This document shows positions 15,202 through 24,930 of a stretch of 64,000 nucleotides of DNA, piece after piece. The position numbers and the translations under genes were made by a program. The notes under the pieces were generated by a model, which saw only the letters and a list, made by a program, of their open reading frames with translations, had not been told where the DNA came from and ran no database searches. The first letter of the stretch is position 1. Each line of letters opens with the position of its first letter. The DNA comes from Kitasatospora arboriphila (lineage in GTDB: Bacteria > Actinomycetota > Actinomycetes > Mycobacteriales > Mycobacteriaceae): the NCBI RefSeq assembly GCF_000717275.1, contig NZ_JNYV01000002.1, positions 1,054,001-1,118,000 of the forward strand, written 5' to 3'.

Positions 15202-16440
15202 CTAGAGCGGCCAGGTGGTGGCCGCTGCGGCATTGGCGGCCGCCAGCGCCCTCATCTTCAGTCCCAAATGCAGTGTGAGGCGGTCGTCGCCGTTGTCCAG
15301 ACTGCAGTCCGTGATCTGCTCAATTCTCTTGAGTCGCTGATAAAGCGTCGCTCGATGGATGCATAGTAAGTTCGCGGTGCGTCGAATGTCGCATGCGTTG
15401 TCAAAGAACGCATCGAGAGTCTTCACGAAAACCTGTTGTCTGTCGGCGGCTTCGAGCCTTTGCAGCGGCGATACCTCTGCAGCGGAAGCAATGTCGTCGC
15501 CGGAGAGTCGTAGGAGGATGTCGTAGGGCCCTAGATGTCCCCATCGCGCAACGTCCCCCACCGAGGGAATCAGGAGCGCAGCACGAACCGCGATGACTGC
15601 CTGTCGATAGGCGCGAAATATCTGGCCGAGTTCGCCAACCGTGTCGCTGACACCGAGTACGAATCGGCTGTCCTTTCCACTCAGTTGCCCGAAGCGCGAA
15701 GTCATACGCTGAGCGATGGACGCCAGTTGCAGTTGACTCAATGGTTCTGGGAGGGCGAGTAGTAGCCAGGCGCGGGATCTGTCTGCAACCATCAGGCCGA
15801 CACCGTCCGGAAGAGTGTGCAGCCCTTCCTGTACCGCCACTTCTAGTGCTACGCCGTCCGAAGTTTCGGCCGAGTGCTCAGCTCCGCGCTGTGCTGCGAG
15901 GACCTGGTAGTGCGTCGCGTGGTCAACGAGCAACTGCTCACTGAAAACATCCTCAACTGCCCGTCTTCTGACCTCTTCTGTTGAGGTGACGAGGTTGCGA
16001 AGTATCTCCTCGCGACGAAGATTCGAACGTTCTCGGAGTAACAACCGTTCGTAAAGGATCACGCCCGCACGCGCGGCGGTATCCTCCGCCATCGCGACGT
16101 CGGACTCTGTCAGAGGATTTTTCTTGTTGTCGATAAGCCAGAGGAAGCCGAGCAAGAGACTCTTGCAGCGGACGGGCACACACAGCCTTTTTTCGCTTCC
16201 AGGCACGTCGAGATGGGCGCGGCCCGGCTTGATCCATGTGCCGATCCCGAGAGCGAGGAGAGGACGGGTCACTTCGTCGGGTACTGCTCGGTTCAGAATG
16301 GAGGTGACCCGCAGAGCGTCTTCGTCGCCGAAGTGTCGACTGGCGGCGAGAAGTCGGATCGAGGGGTCGTCGATGGCCACAGAACGGTGGAGTCGCCCGG
16401 CCAGCTCGTCAACGAGCGACTGCAGGTCGTTGGTGGACAT
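15202..16440 (-). CDS. PucR/CdaR-family transcriptional regulator
   Basis: A 412-residue regulator. The N-terminal two thirds form a GAF-like sensory region. The C-terminus is the PucR-type helix-turn-helix (FFDNACDIRRTANLLCIHRA, then TLYQRLKRIEQITD), about residues 335-400. PucR and CdaR proteins activate genes for purine, glycerate or proline use in response to the substrate. ATG at 16440 has GGAGAG upstream. It lies upstream of the MHS transporter and DAO oxidase on the same strand, which are the most probable targets. Confidence 0.88.
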   Translation of the reverse strand: MSTNDLQSLVDELAGRLHRSVAIDDPSIRLLAASRHFGDEDALRVTSILNRAVPDEVTRPLLALGIGTWIKPGRAHLDVPGSEKRLCVPVRCKSLLLGFLWLIDNKKNPLTESDVAMAEDTAARAGVILYERLLLRERSNLRREEILRNLVTSTEEVRRRAVEDVFSEQLLVDHATHYQVLAAQRGAEHSAETSDGVALEVAVQEGLHTLPDGVGLMVADRSRAWLLLALPEPLSQLQLASIAQRMTSRFGQLSGKDSRFVLGVSDTVGELGQIFRAYRQAVIAVRAALLIPSVGDVARWGHLGPYDILLRLSGDDIASAAEVSPLQRLEAADRQQVFVKTLDAFFDNACDIRRTANLLCIHRATLYQRLKRIEQITDCSLDNGDDRLTLHLGLKMRALAAANAAAATTWPL

Positions 16441-16558
16441 TGCACTCTCCTCACAACATGCGAGAGGCGCTCCCGCACATCAGTGCAGTCGTATCAGCTG
16501 TGCTGCTGCGTTCTTCGGCCGGGTATGTACCTCCGACAACGCGCGGCGAAGGTCACAA

Positions 16559-17431
16559 TCAGCGGACGTGACATTCCTTCAGATAGCTCAAGAAGGATGC
16601 CTGCACCCCGGTCGCGTGCGTCTCGTCGAGCATCGACGTCGAAAAGGAGTCTGAGTGGCCGTTGGCTCGCAACTCTTCCAAGGCCCTCAGGACATTGCGG
16701 GCGATGCCGCGATACACGGGCAAGTCACCCAAGACTTCGACTTTGTTCAGGGTGACGTGGAGGCGAGGAGTGCCCGATTCGCCGTTGTTGCGTTCCGGGA
16801 GAGTGCGGATCAGGTCATACAACTGACTGCCGGGACTGCTGATCCCAGGGGTGCCGGCGCCGATCGTGGCGAACGGTGTCCCGCCACGAAGCCACGCATA
16901 CAGGGCGAAAAGTCCTCCATACGAGTAGCCGAACAGACCGTGACCGGTGTCGCCGACACGAAGGCGCGAGCGCAACCGAGGGTGGAGCTCGTTCGTGAGA
17001 AAGTCGAGAAATGCGTCCGCATCGCAGTCCGATAGTCGCTCCATATATGCGTCGATGTCTTCTTGGCTCATCGTCCCGGTCTCGCGTGCTGCCGCCAATG
17101 CGGCGATCACGTCATCGCCGACCGGTTCCCCGGCCGGGACGAGGTCACGGTTGCGAAGCCGCGACCAGTCCGACGCCTCCTCGCCGGCATAACCAACGCT
17201 GACCTGGATGTAGGGCGCAATGCTCAGAAACGGATCTTGTTGCGCGACGATGAGCGGCGCCGTGTAGCCCACCGTCCAGTTTCCGTCCAACACGTAGATC
17301 AGCGGCAGTGTTTCGGTCGAGTCTTCATAGCCGGGAGGGGTGGTGATCCAGACACCGAAGCGACGCCCCGACCGAGACATGACTTCGAGGTACTCAGTGT
17401 CAGCAAGACAACCATGCAACATCGTGCTCAT
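16559..17431 (-). CDS. Putative esterase, enterochelin-esterase-like alpha/beta hydrolase
   Basis: A 290-residue hydrolase of the Fes/IroE/esterase D type: FGVWITTPPGYED at the N-terminus, PLIYVLDGNW, nucleophile elbow GYSYGG, and the likely catalytic histidine in DETHATGV. No signal peptide, so cytoplasmic. The start at 17431 overlaps the stop of the amidohydrolase by ATGA, so the two enzymes are co-produced and may act in sequence on an ester- or amide-containing compound. True substrate unknown. Confidence 0.8.
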   Translation of the reverse strand: MSTMLHGCLADTEYLEVMSRSGRRFGVWITTPPGYEDSTETLPLIYVLDGNWTVGYTAPLIVAQQDPFLSIAPYIQVSVGYAGEEASDWSRLRNRDLVPAGEPVGDDVIAALAAARETGTMSQEDIDAYMERLSDCDADAFLDFLTNELHPRLRSRLRVGDTGHGLFGYSYGGLFALYAWLRGGTPFATIGAGTPGISSPGSQLYDLIRTLPERNNGESGTPRLHVTLNKVEVLGDLPVYRGIARNVLRALEELRANGHSDSFSTSMLDETHATGVQASFLSYLKECHVR

Positions 17432-18651
17432 CGAATATCCTTTACTGTCGCACCGCTTTTGACCACGAGAACGGCCATCTCTGGGTTGGCGAAGACACGG
17501 GCATCTGCGAGGGGGTCCTTCTGCCACACGACGAGGTCGGCTCGCATTCCGGCACGCACCGTTCCGACGGTTTCGCCCACGCCGAGGATGTCGGCGTTGA
17601 CGCTTGTCGCAGACACCAACGCCTGCATCGGTGATTCCAGCTCTGAGCGCACTCGCAGTTCTTCACCCCTTCGTCGCTGGTTCGGACCGATGAGGTCAGA
17701 ACCCAGACCAATTCTCAGGCCGGTCGAGCGCGCTATCTCGAGGGCGGACGCCATCCGCTGCCGGACTCCGGTCGCTCGGTCGACGGTTGTGGGGTTCACA
17801 TCCGTCACTCCATCGCTCAAGAGCTGATCGAGTACAGAGAAGGTGGGGACCAAGGCCACGTCATGTTCGTGCATCAGAGATGCGGTCGGCTCGTCTATGT
17901 CGGTGCCGTGTTCGACGCACCGCACGCCCGCCTGTACGGCGTTGCGGATTCCGGCGCTGCCGTGTGCATGGACCGTCACGTAGGTGCCACGCGCTGCGGC
18001 TTCCTCCACAGCCACCGCGATCTCCTCGACGGTGAACTGTGTGTCGGCAAGTCGATCGTGCCCCCCGACGACACCACCTGTAACGCACAACTTGAGAAAG
18101 GTGGCGCCCCGGCGGAACGTCTCGCGGACGTTCCTACGGAGTTCGTCGGCGTTGCCCGACATCAGCGACAGTGCGCAGAGTCCGGGAATGTGGTGTTCGG
18201 TCCACAGCTCCGTCGGCTCCCAATCCGCACCGTAGTAGCCGTGCCCGCCGATCTGGCACTGGACAGGGCCGCAAGAAAGCACGCGCGGACCTCGCATCTT
18301 TCCTTTCGCGAGGACGTCGACGACACCGCGGTCGATGCCGCCTGTGTCGCGAACCGTCGTGAAGCCTGCGTCGAGCGCGGATGCCGCCGACGTGAAGATG
18401 TCGGCCGCAATCTCGGCAACCGACAGTTCGAATCCGAACTGCGCCCTGATGGGGCTGGACAGGCCCAGGTGAACGTGAGCATCGATCAGTCCGGGGGTGA
18501 GGAGCCTGCCGTCAAGATCCACCGTCGTCGCGCCAGCCGGCGCACTGCCGACGGCTGTGATGACGCCATCCGTCACACAGACGTCGACAACCGTAGGCTC
18601 TGCGCCAGAACCGTCCGCCACCCTGCCGCCCGCATACCATGTGTCGGTCAC
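17428..18651 (-). CDS. Metal-dependent amidohydrolase (imidazolonepropionase-like)
   Basis: A 407-residue amidohydrolase. The beta-1 metal motif is His59-x-His61 in LIDAHVHLG, later ligands are visible in THHIPGL-, VHAHGSAG- and EHGTD-type segments, and the conserved aspartate is in LGSDL. Superfamily enzymes hydrolyse cyclic amides, peptides or lactones. Coupled by a 4-bp overlap to the esterase gene. A 190-bp gap separates it from the SARP-like regulator, which is transcribed in the same direction. Confidence 0.85.
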   Translation of the reverse strand: MTDTWYAGGRVADGSGAEPTVVDVCVTDGVITAVGSAPAGATTVDLDGRLLTPGLIDAHVHLGLSSPIRAQFGFELSVAEIAADIFTSAASALDAGFTTVRDTGGIDRGVVDVLAKGKMRGPRVLSCGPVQCQIGGHGYYGADWEPTELWTEHHIPGLCALSLMSGNADELRRNVRETFRRGATFLKLCVTGGVVGGHDRLADTQFTVEEIAVAVEEAAARGTYVTVHAHGSAGIRNAVQAGVRCVEHGTDIDEPTASLMHEHDVALVPTFSVLDQLLSDGVTDVNPTTVDRATGVRQRMASALEIARSTGLRIGLGSDLIGPNQRRRGEELRVRSELESPMQALVSATSVNADILGVGETVGTVRAGMRADLVVWQKDPLADARVFANPEMAVLVVKSGATVKDIR

Positions 18652-18840
18652 ACAACCTCCTGGTCTGTTCTGCGGAGCATCTTCCCTCGCGGATGGAAAT
18701 CGGTCTGAAGTCGGTCCGCTGGCGAACCGGCAGAGAGGTCCCGATCATTTGGGCCGCTGATACAGCATGATGCCTTTTTGTCGGAACGGGCAGTGGGCGC
18801 GCGTTGCGACTTCAGCGGGCGAGTATCGACAAATGTCGCG

Positions 18841-21800
18841 TTACGTCTCCCATCGACCGGCCAGTGCGTCGATACGTCTGCGCACTGCGGTGGCGCCGGT
18901 GTCGTCCGCGGCACGTCGCGCGCGCTCGATCGAATCTGTCGGTCGTCGGCCGGATGACTTTGCGGCCAGGAGTGCTTCGAGATACAGGGTTTCGGCGTAC
19001 CAGGCGTCGAATCCCCGGGCGCGATGCGTACGCAGCGCATCATCGAGGTGTCGCCTTGCCTGGTCGTACTGCCCTAACGCAATCGACAAGTCCGCCAAAT
19101 GATGGTGGGTCACGCCGTACACGACAGCCACCGCACTGATCGTTTCGTCGGCGTGATCGACCATCAGGTCGTAGACCGCCTCGCAGACGATGGTGTTGCC
19201 GATCTGCGCGGCCACCCGACCCAGAACGGCTATCGAGCTGGCCCACACATGATTCACCTCGATGGCCGCGACGCGTGACTTGTCGTACCAGGACAAGAGG
19301 CGGGCGGCGGATTCGGTGTCGCCGACATCTGCCATCGCCAGGGCCAGAATGGGCCGGTATGAGCTGACGAGGTCGAAGCGTTCGGTCATGTCGTCTGCAG
19401 CGTCGACGACCTCACGCATGTCGCCTCGCAGAGTCCGCAGGCCGCATACGAATGCGAGAAGGCGGCCGAAGGAGTAGGTCTCGATCGGTGAGGCAGGAAT
19501 GCTCCGAATTTCTTCGAGTTGCTTGTCGCACTGGGAAAGGCGCCCGGCGGCAAGGGCTATGCCGAAGTCGATACTCGAAACGAGCCATGCCAGCTCGCGA
19601 TCGCGGCTCGTGTGGGCCGAGGAAACTCTGCCGATGGTGTGCTGGGCCTTCGCCAGTTCGCCGTTCACCACCTGTGCGCGCGCCAACCACACGGTCAGCA
19701 TGGGGTCGAGCGTGCGCGTCGGCGCGACGCTGCTGATCTTTTCGAGCTCCTCGTAGGCGTCTTGGCGGATGGTGGCCATGTGTGGTGTGCGCAGGGAGAC
19801 CAATACCGCTGACAGTGCTGCGATGAGTGCATCGGTGTCGTCGGCTGCTCGGGCGGCGGCGATCGCTCGGAGGAGAAGGTCACGCCTGGTGTGGTGGTCG
19901 GTGGTCCAGATCTGTTCGATGGACAGTTGCGCAAGCAGGTGGGCCGTCGACGGGCCGTCATCTTGGCCGGTCGCCTCGAGCGCGTTCAGGGCGTCGTTGA
20001 GACTGGCGATGCGTTCGTGGTCGATGTGTATGTGGACGTAAAGGATTCCGTACAAGTTGTTCGCCAGTGTCGCGGACACGTGCAGGTCGACATCGCCGAG
20101 TCGGCGTCCCATCGCTGCAGCGCCGAGCAGAGTCGAACGAAACGCCGGATTGCGCGCTTTGCGCTGTGCCCGCCCCAACTTGATGAGGAGCCGGCAACGC
20201 GCAGACGAATCGCCGCGTGGGGTGAGGCGCTCAGCGGCGAACTGGTACAGCGATACAGCGTCTTCGTAGGCGCCGATCGAGTTGGCCGCATCGCCGGCTC
20301 GGATGGAGTATTCCACCGAGCGGGGACGGTCGGAATCCAGCCCGTGACTCAGGTGATACGCCATCCGCGCGAACCCATCTGGCTCGTGATCGACTCCGTG
20401 GTCCTCGAATGCGCGGGCGACTCGGGAATGCGCGTGGACGCGACGAGCGCCTGGCATCTGAACGTAGACGGACTCTTGAACCAGGGCGTGGCGGATCATC
20501 ACCTCGCTGGACGAGACGAACTCGGTGATCAAGCGTGCTTGGGAGAGCTCGTCGATCGCTGCCGCGAAAGCGCGGTCGTCCATGGGCTCCATCGCCGATC
20601 GCAGTACACCACGCGGTGACACCAGACCGATGACCGAACAGACCTCCAGCAGCTCCAACGCATCGGCACCGAGGACCCTCGTCCGATGGGCAACCGACTC
20701 CGCAACGGATGTCGGAAGATGTTGTTGTGACCGGAGGGCGTCGGGCGCAAGCAGTGACGAGACAAAGAATGGCAACCCGCCCGTCCGGTCGTGCAGAGCC
20801 GCCGGATCGAGGTTGCTGCCCGACGCCTCGACCAGTGCCGCCACCTGTGCAACGTCGAACGCACCGAGTTCGATGCGCTGCACACCGCGAGTTCTGGACG
20901 GACTGATCAACACCGAGCGAAGGTCGGCGCGGTCGGTGAACTCTTCGCGTACGGTCACAATGATTGTGAGGCTGGCAGATTCGGATCCATGGATGACGAA
21001 TCGCAGCACGTCCAGAGTGGCGGTCGACGCCCAGTGCAAGTCGTCGACCACCAGCATCGTGGGGGAGCGCCGCGTGGGCGAGGTGAGCCACTCGAGGACG
21101 GCCAACATGGTCAATGCCCGGTCGTCGTCCTCGACTGAGGAGACAAGGATGTCACTGGTTTCCCACATTCTCTGCGGGACCAACTTCACAAGTCCCGGGC
21201 CGGCGCTACCGAGCCGCTCCTGCACAGTCACCGGGTCCAGGTCGTCGAGTTCACGACCGATGGCCTCGACAAACGGTTCGAAGGAGACCAGCGATTCCTC
21301 GCTGCACCGGCCGAACAAGACTGTTGTCCCCGCCGCGCGTGCGCGGTCCATTGCTTCGAGAACGAGGGTGGTTTTGCCGGTGCCGGCTTCGCCCACGACT
21401 GCGATGAACTGGCCGCGACCGTGAGACGCGCCGATCACGGCCTCGTCGATGGTGACCCGTTCGGCTGTGCGTTCGATTCTGACCGCGTTGTTCTCAATCG
21501 ACGGCGTGGCGGCCGCCACGGTGACCCGCGTCGGGTGGTCGTCGCTGCGCAGTATCTCGAGATAGAGGTTCTCGGTCTCCGCAGAAGGAGTCGTACCCAA
21601 CTCCTCGGCCAGAGCCTGCCGGCACCTGGCGGCCGCCGCCAACGCCTGGCCCCGTTCACCCAGGGCCATGTACCCGGTCATGGCGATCCGATACGCGTTC
21701 TCGCGGAAGGGATCGATGGCGATGATGGACTGGGCAGACTGCGTGGCGCGCGCATACTCGCTTGCCCTCAGTGACCCCTCGGCGTCGATCTCCAGAGCCC

Positions 21801-22293
21801 TGATCCGAATGCGTGTCGCCTCGGCACGGACATGGTCTGCCCACGACCCGATGATGCCGTCCAAGGGTGCAGATGTGAGCAGTCCCAGTGCTTTTCGGGC
21901 GTTCTGCAGTACCGCTTGAGGGTCGCCAAGTGAGGTGTCGCAGTACATCTCGGCGAGTTCCAGATCGGATCGCAGCGAGGCGGGCAGCGTCAAGCGAACA
22001 CCGCCGCTTCGCGAACGGAGGCCGTCCGCGGGCAATCCGACGAGACGAAACGTGTCCCTGATCCGTGAGAAGAGAATGCGAAGTGCCGCGTTCCACGACT
22101 GCGGGCGGTCAGCCGGCCACACGGCCTCTGCGAGTTCTTCCAACGACACATCGCGATGACGGTTGACCACGAGGAACCCGAGGACCAACGCACATCTCGG
22201 TCCGCCGACAATGCGGGGATCGGCTTCACGACCACCGAAAGTGACAGTCACACCGCCGGTGAGGCGAAACACGAGCTCCGCGTCGGCTGTCAC
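18841..22293 (-). CDS. SARP/AfsR-like regulator with AAA ATPase and TPR-like repeats
   Basis: A 1150-residue regulator. Residues 1-105 are the OmpR-like winged helix of SARPs (LVLGFLVVNRHRDVSLEELA). Residues 110-250 are the bacterial transcriptional activator (BTAD) helical domain. The Walker A motif GEAGTGKTT is at residues 301-309, with Walker B LVVDDLHW further on. The remaining 600 residues look like helical TPR-type repeats. Such giant STAND regulators often activate secondary metabolism or specialised catabolism. GTG at 22293 follows a TAGACT hexamer by six bases, so leaderless. Likely target: the amidohydrolase/esterase pair downstream. Confidence 0.88.
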   Translation of the reverse strand: MTADAELVFRLTGGVTVTFGGREADPRIVGGPRCALVLGFLVVNRHRDVSLEELAEAVWPADRPQSWNAALRILFSRIRDTFRLVGLPADGLRSRSGGVRLTLPASLRSDLELAEMYCDTSLGDPQAVLQNARKALGLLTSAPLDGIIGSWADHVRAEATRIRIRALEIDAEGSLRASEYARATQSAQSIIAIDPFRENAYRIAMTGYMALGERGQALAAAARCRQALAEELGTTPSAETENLYLEILRSDDHPTRVTVAAATPSIENNAVRIERTAERVTIDEAVIGASHGRGQFIAVVGEAGTGKTTLVLEAMDRARAAGTTVLFGRCSEESLVSFEPFVEAIGRELDDLDPVTVQERLGSAGPGLVKLVPQRMWETSDILVSSVEDDDRALTMLAVLEWLTSPTRRSPTMLVVDDLHWASTATLDVLRFVIHGSESASLTIIVTVREEFTDRADLRSVLISPSRTRGVQRIELGAFDVAQVAALVEASGSNLDPAALHDRTGGLPFFVSSLLAPDALRSQQHLPTSVAESVAHRTRVLGADALELLEVCSVIGLVSPRGVLRSAMEPMDDRAFAAAIDELSQARLITEFVSSSEVMIRHALVQESVYVQMPGARRVHAHSRVARAFEDHGVDHEPDGFARMAYHLSHGLDSDRPRSVEYSIRAGDAANSIGAYEDAVSLYQFAAERLTPRGDSSARCRLLIKLGRAQRKARNPAFRSTLLGAAAMGRRLGDVDLHVSATLANNLYGILYVHIHIDHERIASLNDALNALEATGQDDGPSTAHLLAQLSIEQIWTTDHHTRRDLLLRAIAAARAADDTDALIAALSAVLVSLRTPHMATIRQDAYEELEKISSVAPTRTLDPMLTVWLARAQVVNGELAKAQHTIGRVSSAHTSRDRELAWLVSSIDFGIALAAGRLSQCDKQLEEIRSIPASPIETYSFGRLLAFVCGLRTLRGDMREVVDAADDMTERFDLVSSYRPILALAMADVGDTESAARLLSWYDKSRVAAIEVNHVWASSIAVLGRVAAQIGNTIVCEAVYDLMVDHADETISAVAVVYGVTHHHLADLSIALGQYDQARRHLDDALRTHRARGFDAWYAETLYLEALLAAKSSGRRPTDSIERARRAADDTGATAVRRRIDALAGRWET

Positions 22294-22305
22294 ACCCGAA
22301 GTCTA
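22294..22305 (-). promoter_or_regulatory. Leaderless -10 of SARP-like gene
   Basis: On the minus strand TAGACT (22305-22300) lies six bases before the GTG start, and no Shine-Dalgarno sequence is visible. No convincing -35 was seen. Confidence 0.4.
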
Positions 22306-22401
22306 TCCAGCGGGAACGCAAATGCCGGACTTCGGCGGGACCAGATGTGTCGTAGCCCAGGGTCACCGCGATGGGGCTGAGGCTGTCGGGGATGGGAAGT
22401 T

Positions 22402-23013
22402 CTATGTGATGGTGACGCTGGTTCCGACCTGTGCCCAGGTGTAGAGGGCTGCCATGGCTGCTGGTGGGACGTGGATGCAACCGCGTGAGCCATCGGTTCG
22501 GTACTGCCGGCGGTCGCCGTATGCGAACTGCTGCCAGGGTGAATCGTGGAAGCCGAAGTCGTCGAAGAACGGCATCCGGTAGTGCACGAAGACGTGGTAG
22601 TCGGGACCCGCCAGGTAGCGGTCGGTCTCTCGGCTTTCGACGTGCCATGTGCCAGTGGGGGTTCCATTCCCGCGATCGACGCTGCCGGTGGTGACAGGTG
22701 TGTCGGTGACGGGAAGCCCGAATTGGCACAGCCACATGTGCTGTTCAATGAGGCTGACCTTCACCAGACGCGGCGTGGTGTTGTCCCGACAAGCTTCGTC
22801 TGCCGCGGTCACTGTCTGAGGGGACAAGTCGGTGTCAGGGGCCGGTGCGGCCGGAGATGTGCCAGTGACTGCCGCCGGCTGCGAAGCTCCAGTGTTTGTC
22901 TGTGGCGTCGTGACTTGGGTCAGGATTGCGACGGTGACCACGAGTGCGGTGAGCACAAGAACCACGGACCACGCGTAATCGCGGACCGCGGTCGTCACCG
23001 CCCCATTTGCCAT
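22402..23013 (-). CDS. YkuD-type L,D-transpeptidase, membrane-anchored
   Basis: A 203-residue protein with one N-terminal membrane segment (SVVLVLTALVVTVAILTQV, residues 16-34), a Thr/Pro/Ala-rich linker and a YkuD catalytic domain with HDSPW and the nucleophile motif SRGCIHV. The family forms 3-3 cross-links or attaches proteins in peptidoglycan outside the membrane. Smaller than the two-Ig-domain Ldt enzymes of mycobacteria. It stands alone between the SARP-like gene and the ABC importer. Confidence 0.88.
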   Translation of the reverse strand: MANGAVTTAVRDYAWSVVLVLTALVVTVAILTQVTTPQTNTGASQPAAVTGTSPAAPAPDTDLSPQTVTAADEACRDNTTPRLVKVSLIEQHMWLCQFGLPVTDTPVTTGSVDRGNGTPTGTWHVESRETDRYLAGPDYHVFVHYRMPFFDDFGFHDSPWQQFAYGDRRQYRTDGSRGCIHVPPAAMAALYTWAQVGTSVTIT

Positions 23014-23089
23014 GGCTCCCAGCTTGGCACGTGTCGGCGAGTGTTGCGGGTCGGGTGTTCGGCGGTGGCCCCGGGCAATGGGACCACGG

Positions 23090-24073
23090 TCATTGCTGCG
23101 GCCAGAGTTGGTCGGCGCTGTCTTCGATCACCCGGACTATCCGCACGCCGGCGGCCTGGAAGTCGCTCTCGCGCCAGGCGAAGACTCGATTCTGACGGAT
23201 GGCGGGGGCGTCGGTGAACAGTGCGGCAGTGTCTGAGATTGCTTCGGTGCGGGCAGCGTCATCGCCGGTATAGACCGCGAAGACAACATCGGGGGTCGCG
23301 GCGGCAACCTGCTCGCGGCTGACCTCGCTGAAGTTCGCACCGAAGTCGCCGAATATGTTGGTCATGCCGAGGGATTGCAGGACTGCGGCGTAGTAGGAGC
23401 CGGCCAGCGCGTACACCTTGCCGTCATAGACCTGGATGGCGGCGGCGGTGAGCTCTTCGCCACTGGTGTTGCGCGCGGCAGCTTGCGCGACGCGGTCTCG
23501 CAGGCTCGAGGTGAGTTGCTCGGCTTTGTCAGGAATCCCGTAGATGGCACCGAGGTTTGCGACGTCTTTGTAGACGGCGTCGACAGTGGTTGGTGCCGGT
23601 GTGCCGGCGCAGTAGTCGCCCAACACATAGAAGTTGGCGGGAATCGCGGCGAGGTCGTCCTCATTTGCCGCACCCTCGCCGAGTAGCTGCTGTTCATCGT
23701 TGGACAGGTACAGGTCGGGTTGGGCTGACACCAGGAACTCGCGCGAGGGCGTGTAGTCCTCGCTGTTGGAGGTGAGGCCGTCGAAGCGATCGGACTCGTC
23801 GGTGGCGTAACTGCCCAGGGTGTACCCGATCGCGGAGTCGGCGACTCCCAGAGCGTCGAGAGTGTCAATGGTGCCGGGCGCGCCCAGGAGTACTCGGTCA
23901 GGCGCTTGATCGTAGGTGTAGTCCTGGCCGCAGCTGGCAACGGTCACCGGGAATCCCGCTGCGCTGCCTGAGGATTCGGTGGAGCCCGAGCCGCCGGCGC
24001 TGCCACACGCCGTTCCGGCGAGCAGGACGAGAGCGACCGATGCCGCCAGCGTGAGGCGGGTGGTTGGTGTCAT
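23090..24073 (-). CDS. ABC importer substrate-binding lipoprotein (FecB/BtuF-like)
   Basis: A 327-residue lipoprotein: signal peptide with lipobox LAGTAC (Cys23), then a periplasmic-binding-protein fold of the helical-backbone class (FPVTVASCGQDYTYDQAPDR; DGKVYALAGSYYAAVLQSLG). The class binds ferric siderophores, haem, cobalamin or metal chelates. Its ATG overlaps the ATPase stop by 4 bp. The third and last gene of the importer operon. Confidence 0.9.
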   Translation of the reverse strand: MTPTTRLTLAASVALVLLAGTACGSAGGSGSTESSGSAAGFPVTVASCGQDYTYDQAPDRVLLGAPGTIDTLDALGVADSAIGYTLGSYATDESDRFDGLTSNSEDYTPSREFLVSAQPDLYLSNDEQQLLGEGAANEDDLAAIPANFYVLGDYCAGTPAPTTVDAVYKDVANLGAIYGIPDKAEQLTSSLRDRVAQAAARNTSGEELTAAAIQVYDGKVYALAGSYYAAVLQSLGMTNIFGDFGANFSEVSREQVAAATPDVVFAVYTGDDAARTEAISDTAALFTDAPAIRQNRVFAWRESDFQAAGVRIVRVIEDSADQLWPQQ

Positions 24074-24930
24074 GAGTGCTGTCCTTTGTGAGGGGTGGAA
24101 GCTGTGACGGACGGGCTCATCGCGTTGTCGGAGCGGTGCGCGCGGGGACGCAACGCGCTGCCGAACGCCAGTGCGGGACGTCCGGTCAGCGGGTTGGTCC
24201 AGACCTGGGCGGCCACTCCGTAGACGGTGGCGACCAGTTCTGAAGTCAGGACCTCGGCCGGGGTGCCGTGCGCCACGATCCGCCCTTGGTCGAGCACATA
24301 GAGGCGGTCGCAGTAGGTAGCGGCAAGGTTGAGGTCATGCAAGGCGACCAGAACGGTCGCGGGGAGACCGACCACCAGATCCAGCATCTCGATCTGCGCA
24401 AGAACATCGAGGTGGTTGGTCGGTTCGTCCAAGACGAGGACCGGTGTCTGCTGGGCCAGTGCGCGCGCCAGGAACACGCGTTGTCGCTCACCACCGGAAA
24501 GGGTTGCGATGTAACGGTCTGCGAGGTGTTCGGTGGCGGTTGCTTGCATCGCCGAACTGATGGCACGCTCGTCGTCTTGCGTACGGCGACCGAAGCGGCC
24601 GCGATGGGGAACTCGCCCCAGAGCAACGATCTCGCCGACTGTGAACTCGAACTCGGTCAGATCGTCTTGAAGCACCACGGCAATTGTGTTCGCGGCGTAG
24701 GCGGGCGGCTTCGTCCACAGATCGTCGTCGCCGGTCATCACGACGCCGGCAGTGGGGCGGAGTATTCGGTATATAGCCTTCAGGAGCGATGACTTGCCCG
24801 ATCCGTTCGGGCCGATCAGTCCGACCACGGTGCCTGCGGGCGCTGACATGGTGGCACCGGAGACGATACGGATGCCGGCGATATCGATATCGATCTCGTG
24901 TGCATGGACTTCGATGCCGTTGTCGCTCAT
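24070..24930 (-). CDS. ABC importer ATPase (FepC/BtuD-like)
   Basis: A 286-residue ATPase. Walker A is GPNGSGKSS near residue 37, the signature is LSGGERQRV, Walker B is VLVLDEP followed by TNHLD, and the switch histidine is in ALHDLNLA. The ATG at 24930 overlaps the permease stop by ATGA, which decides the start although the frame is open further upstream. Energises the FecCD-type permease. Confidence 0.93.
   Translation of the reverse strand: MSDNGIEVHAHEIDIDIAGIRIVSGATMSAPAGTVVGLIGPNGSGKSSLLKAIYRILRPTAGVVMTGDDDLWTKPPAYAANTIAVVLQDDLTEFEFTVGEIVALGRVPHRGRFGRRTQDDERAISSAMQATATEHLADRYIATLSGGERQRVFLARALAQQTPVLVLDEPTNHLDVLAQIEMLDLVVGLPATVLVALHDLNLAATYCDRLYVLDQGRIVAHGTPAEVLTSELVATVYGVAAQVWTNPLTGRPALAFGSALRPRAHRSDNAMSPSVTASTPHKGQHS

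Noticed and set aside
18826..18837. CGACAAATGTCG hairpin as a terminator behind the SARP gene
   Set aside because: Five-base-pair stem without a U tract; too weak to call.
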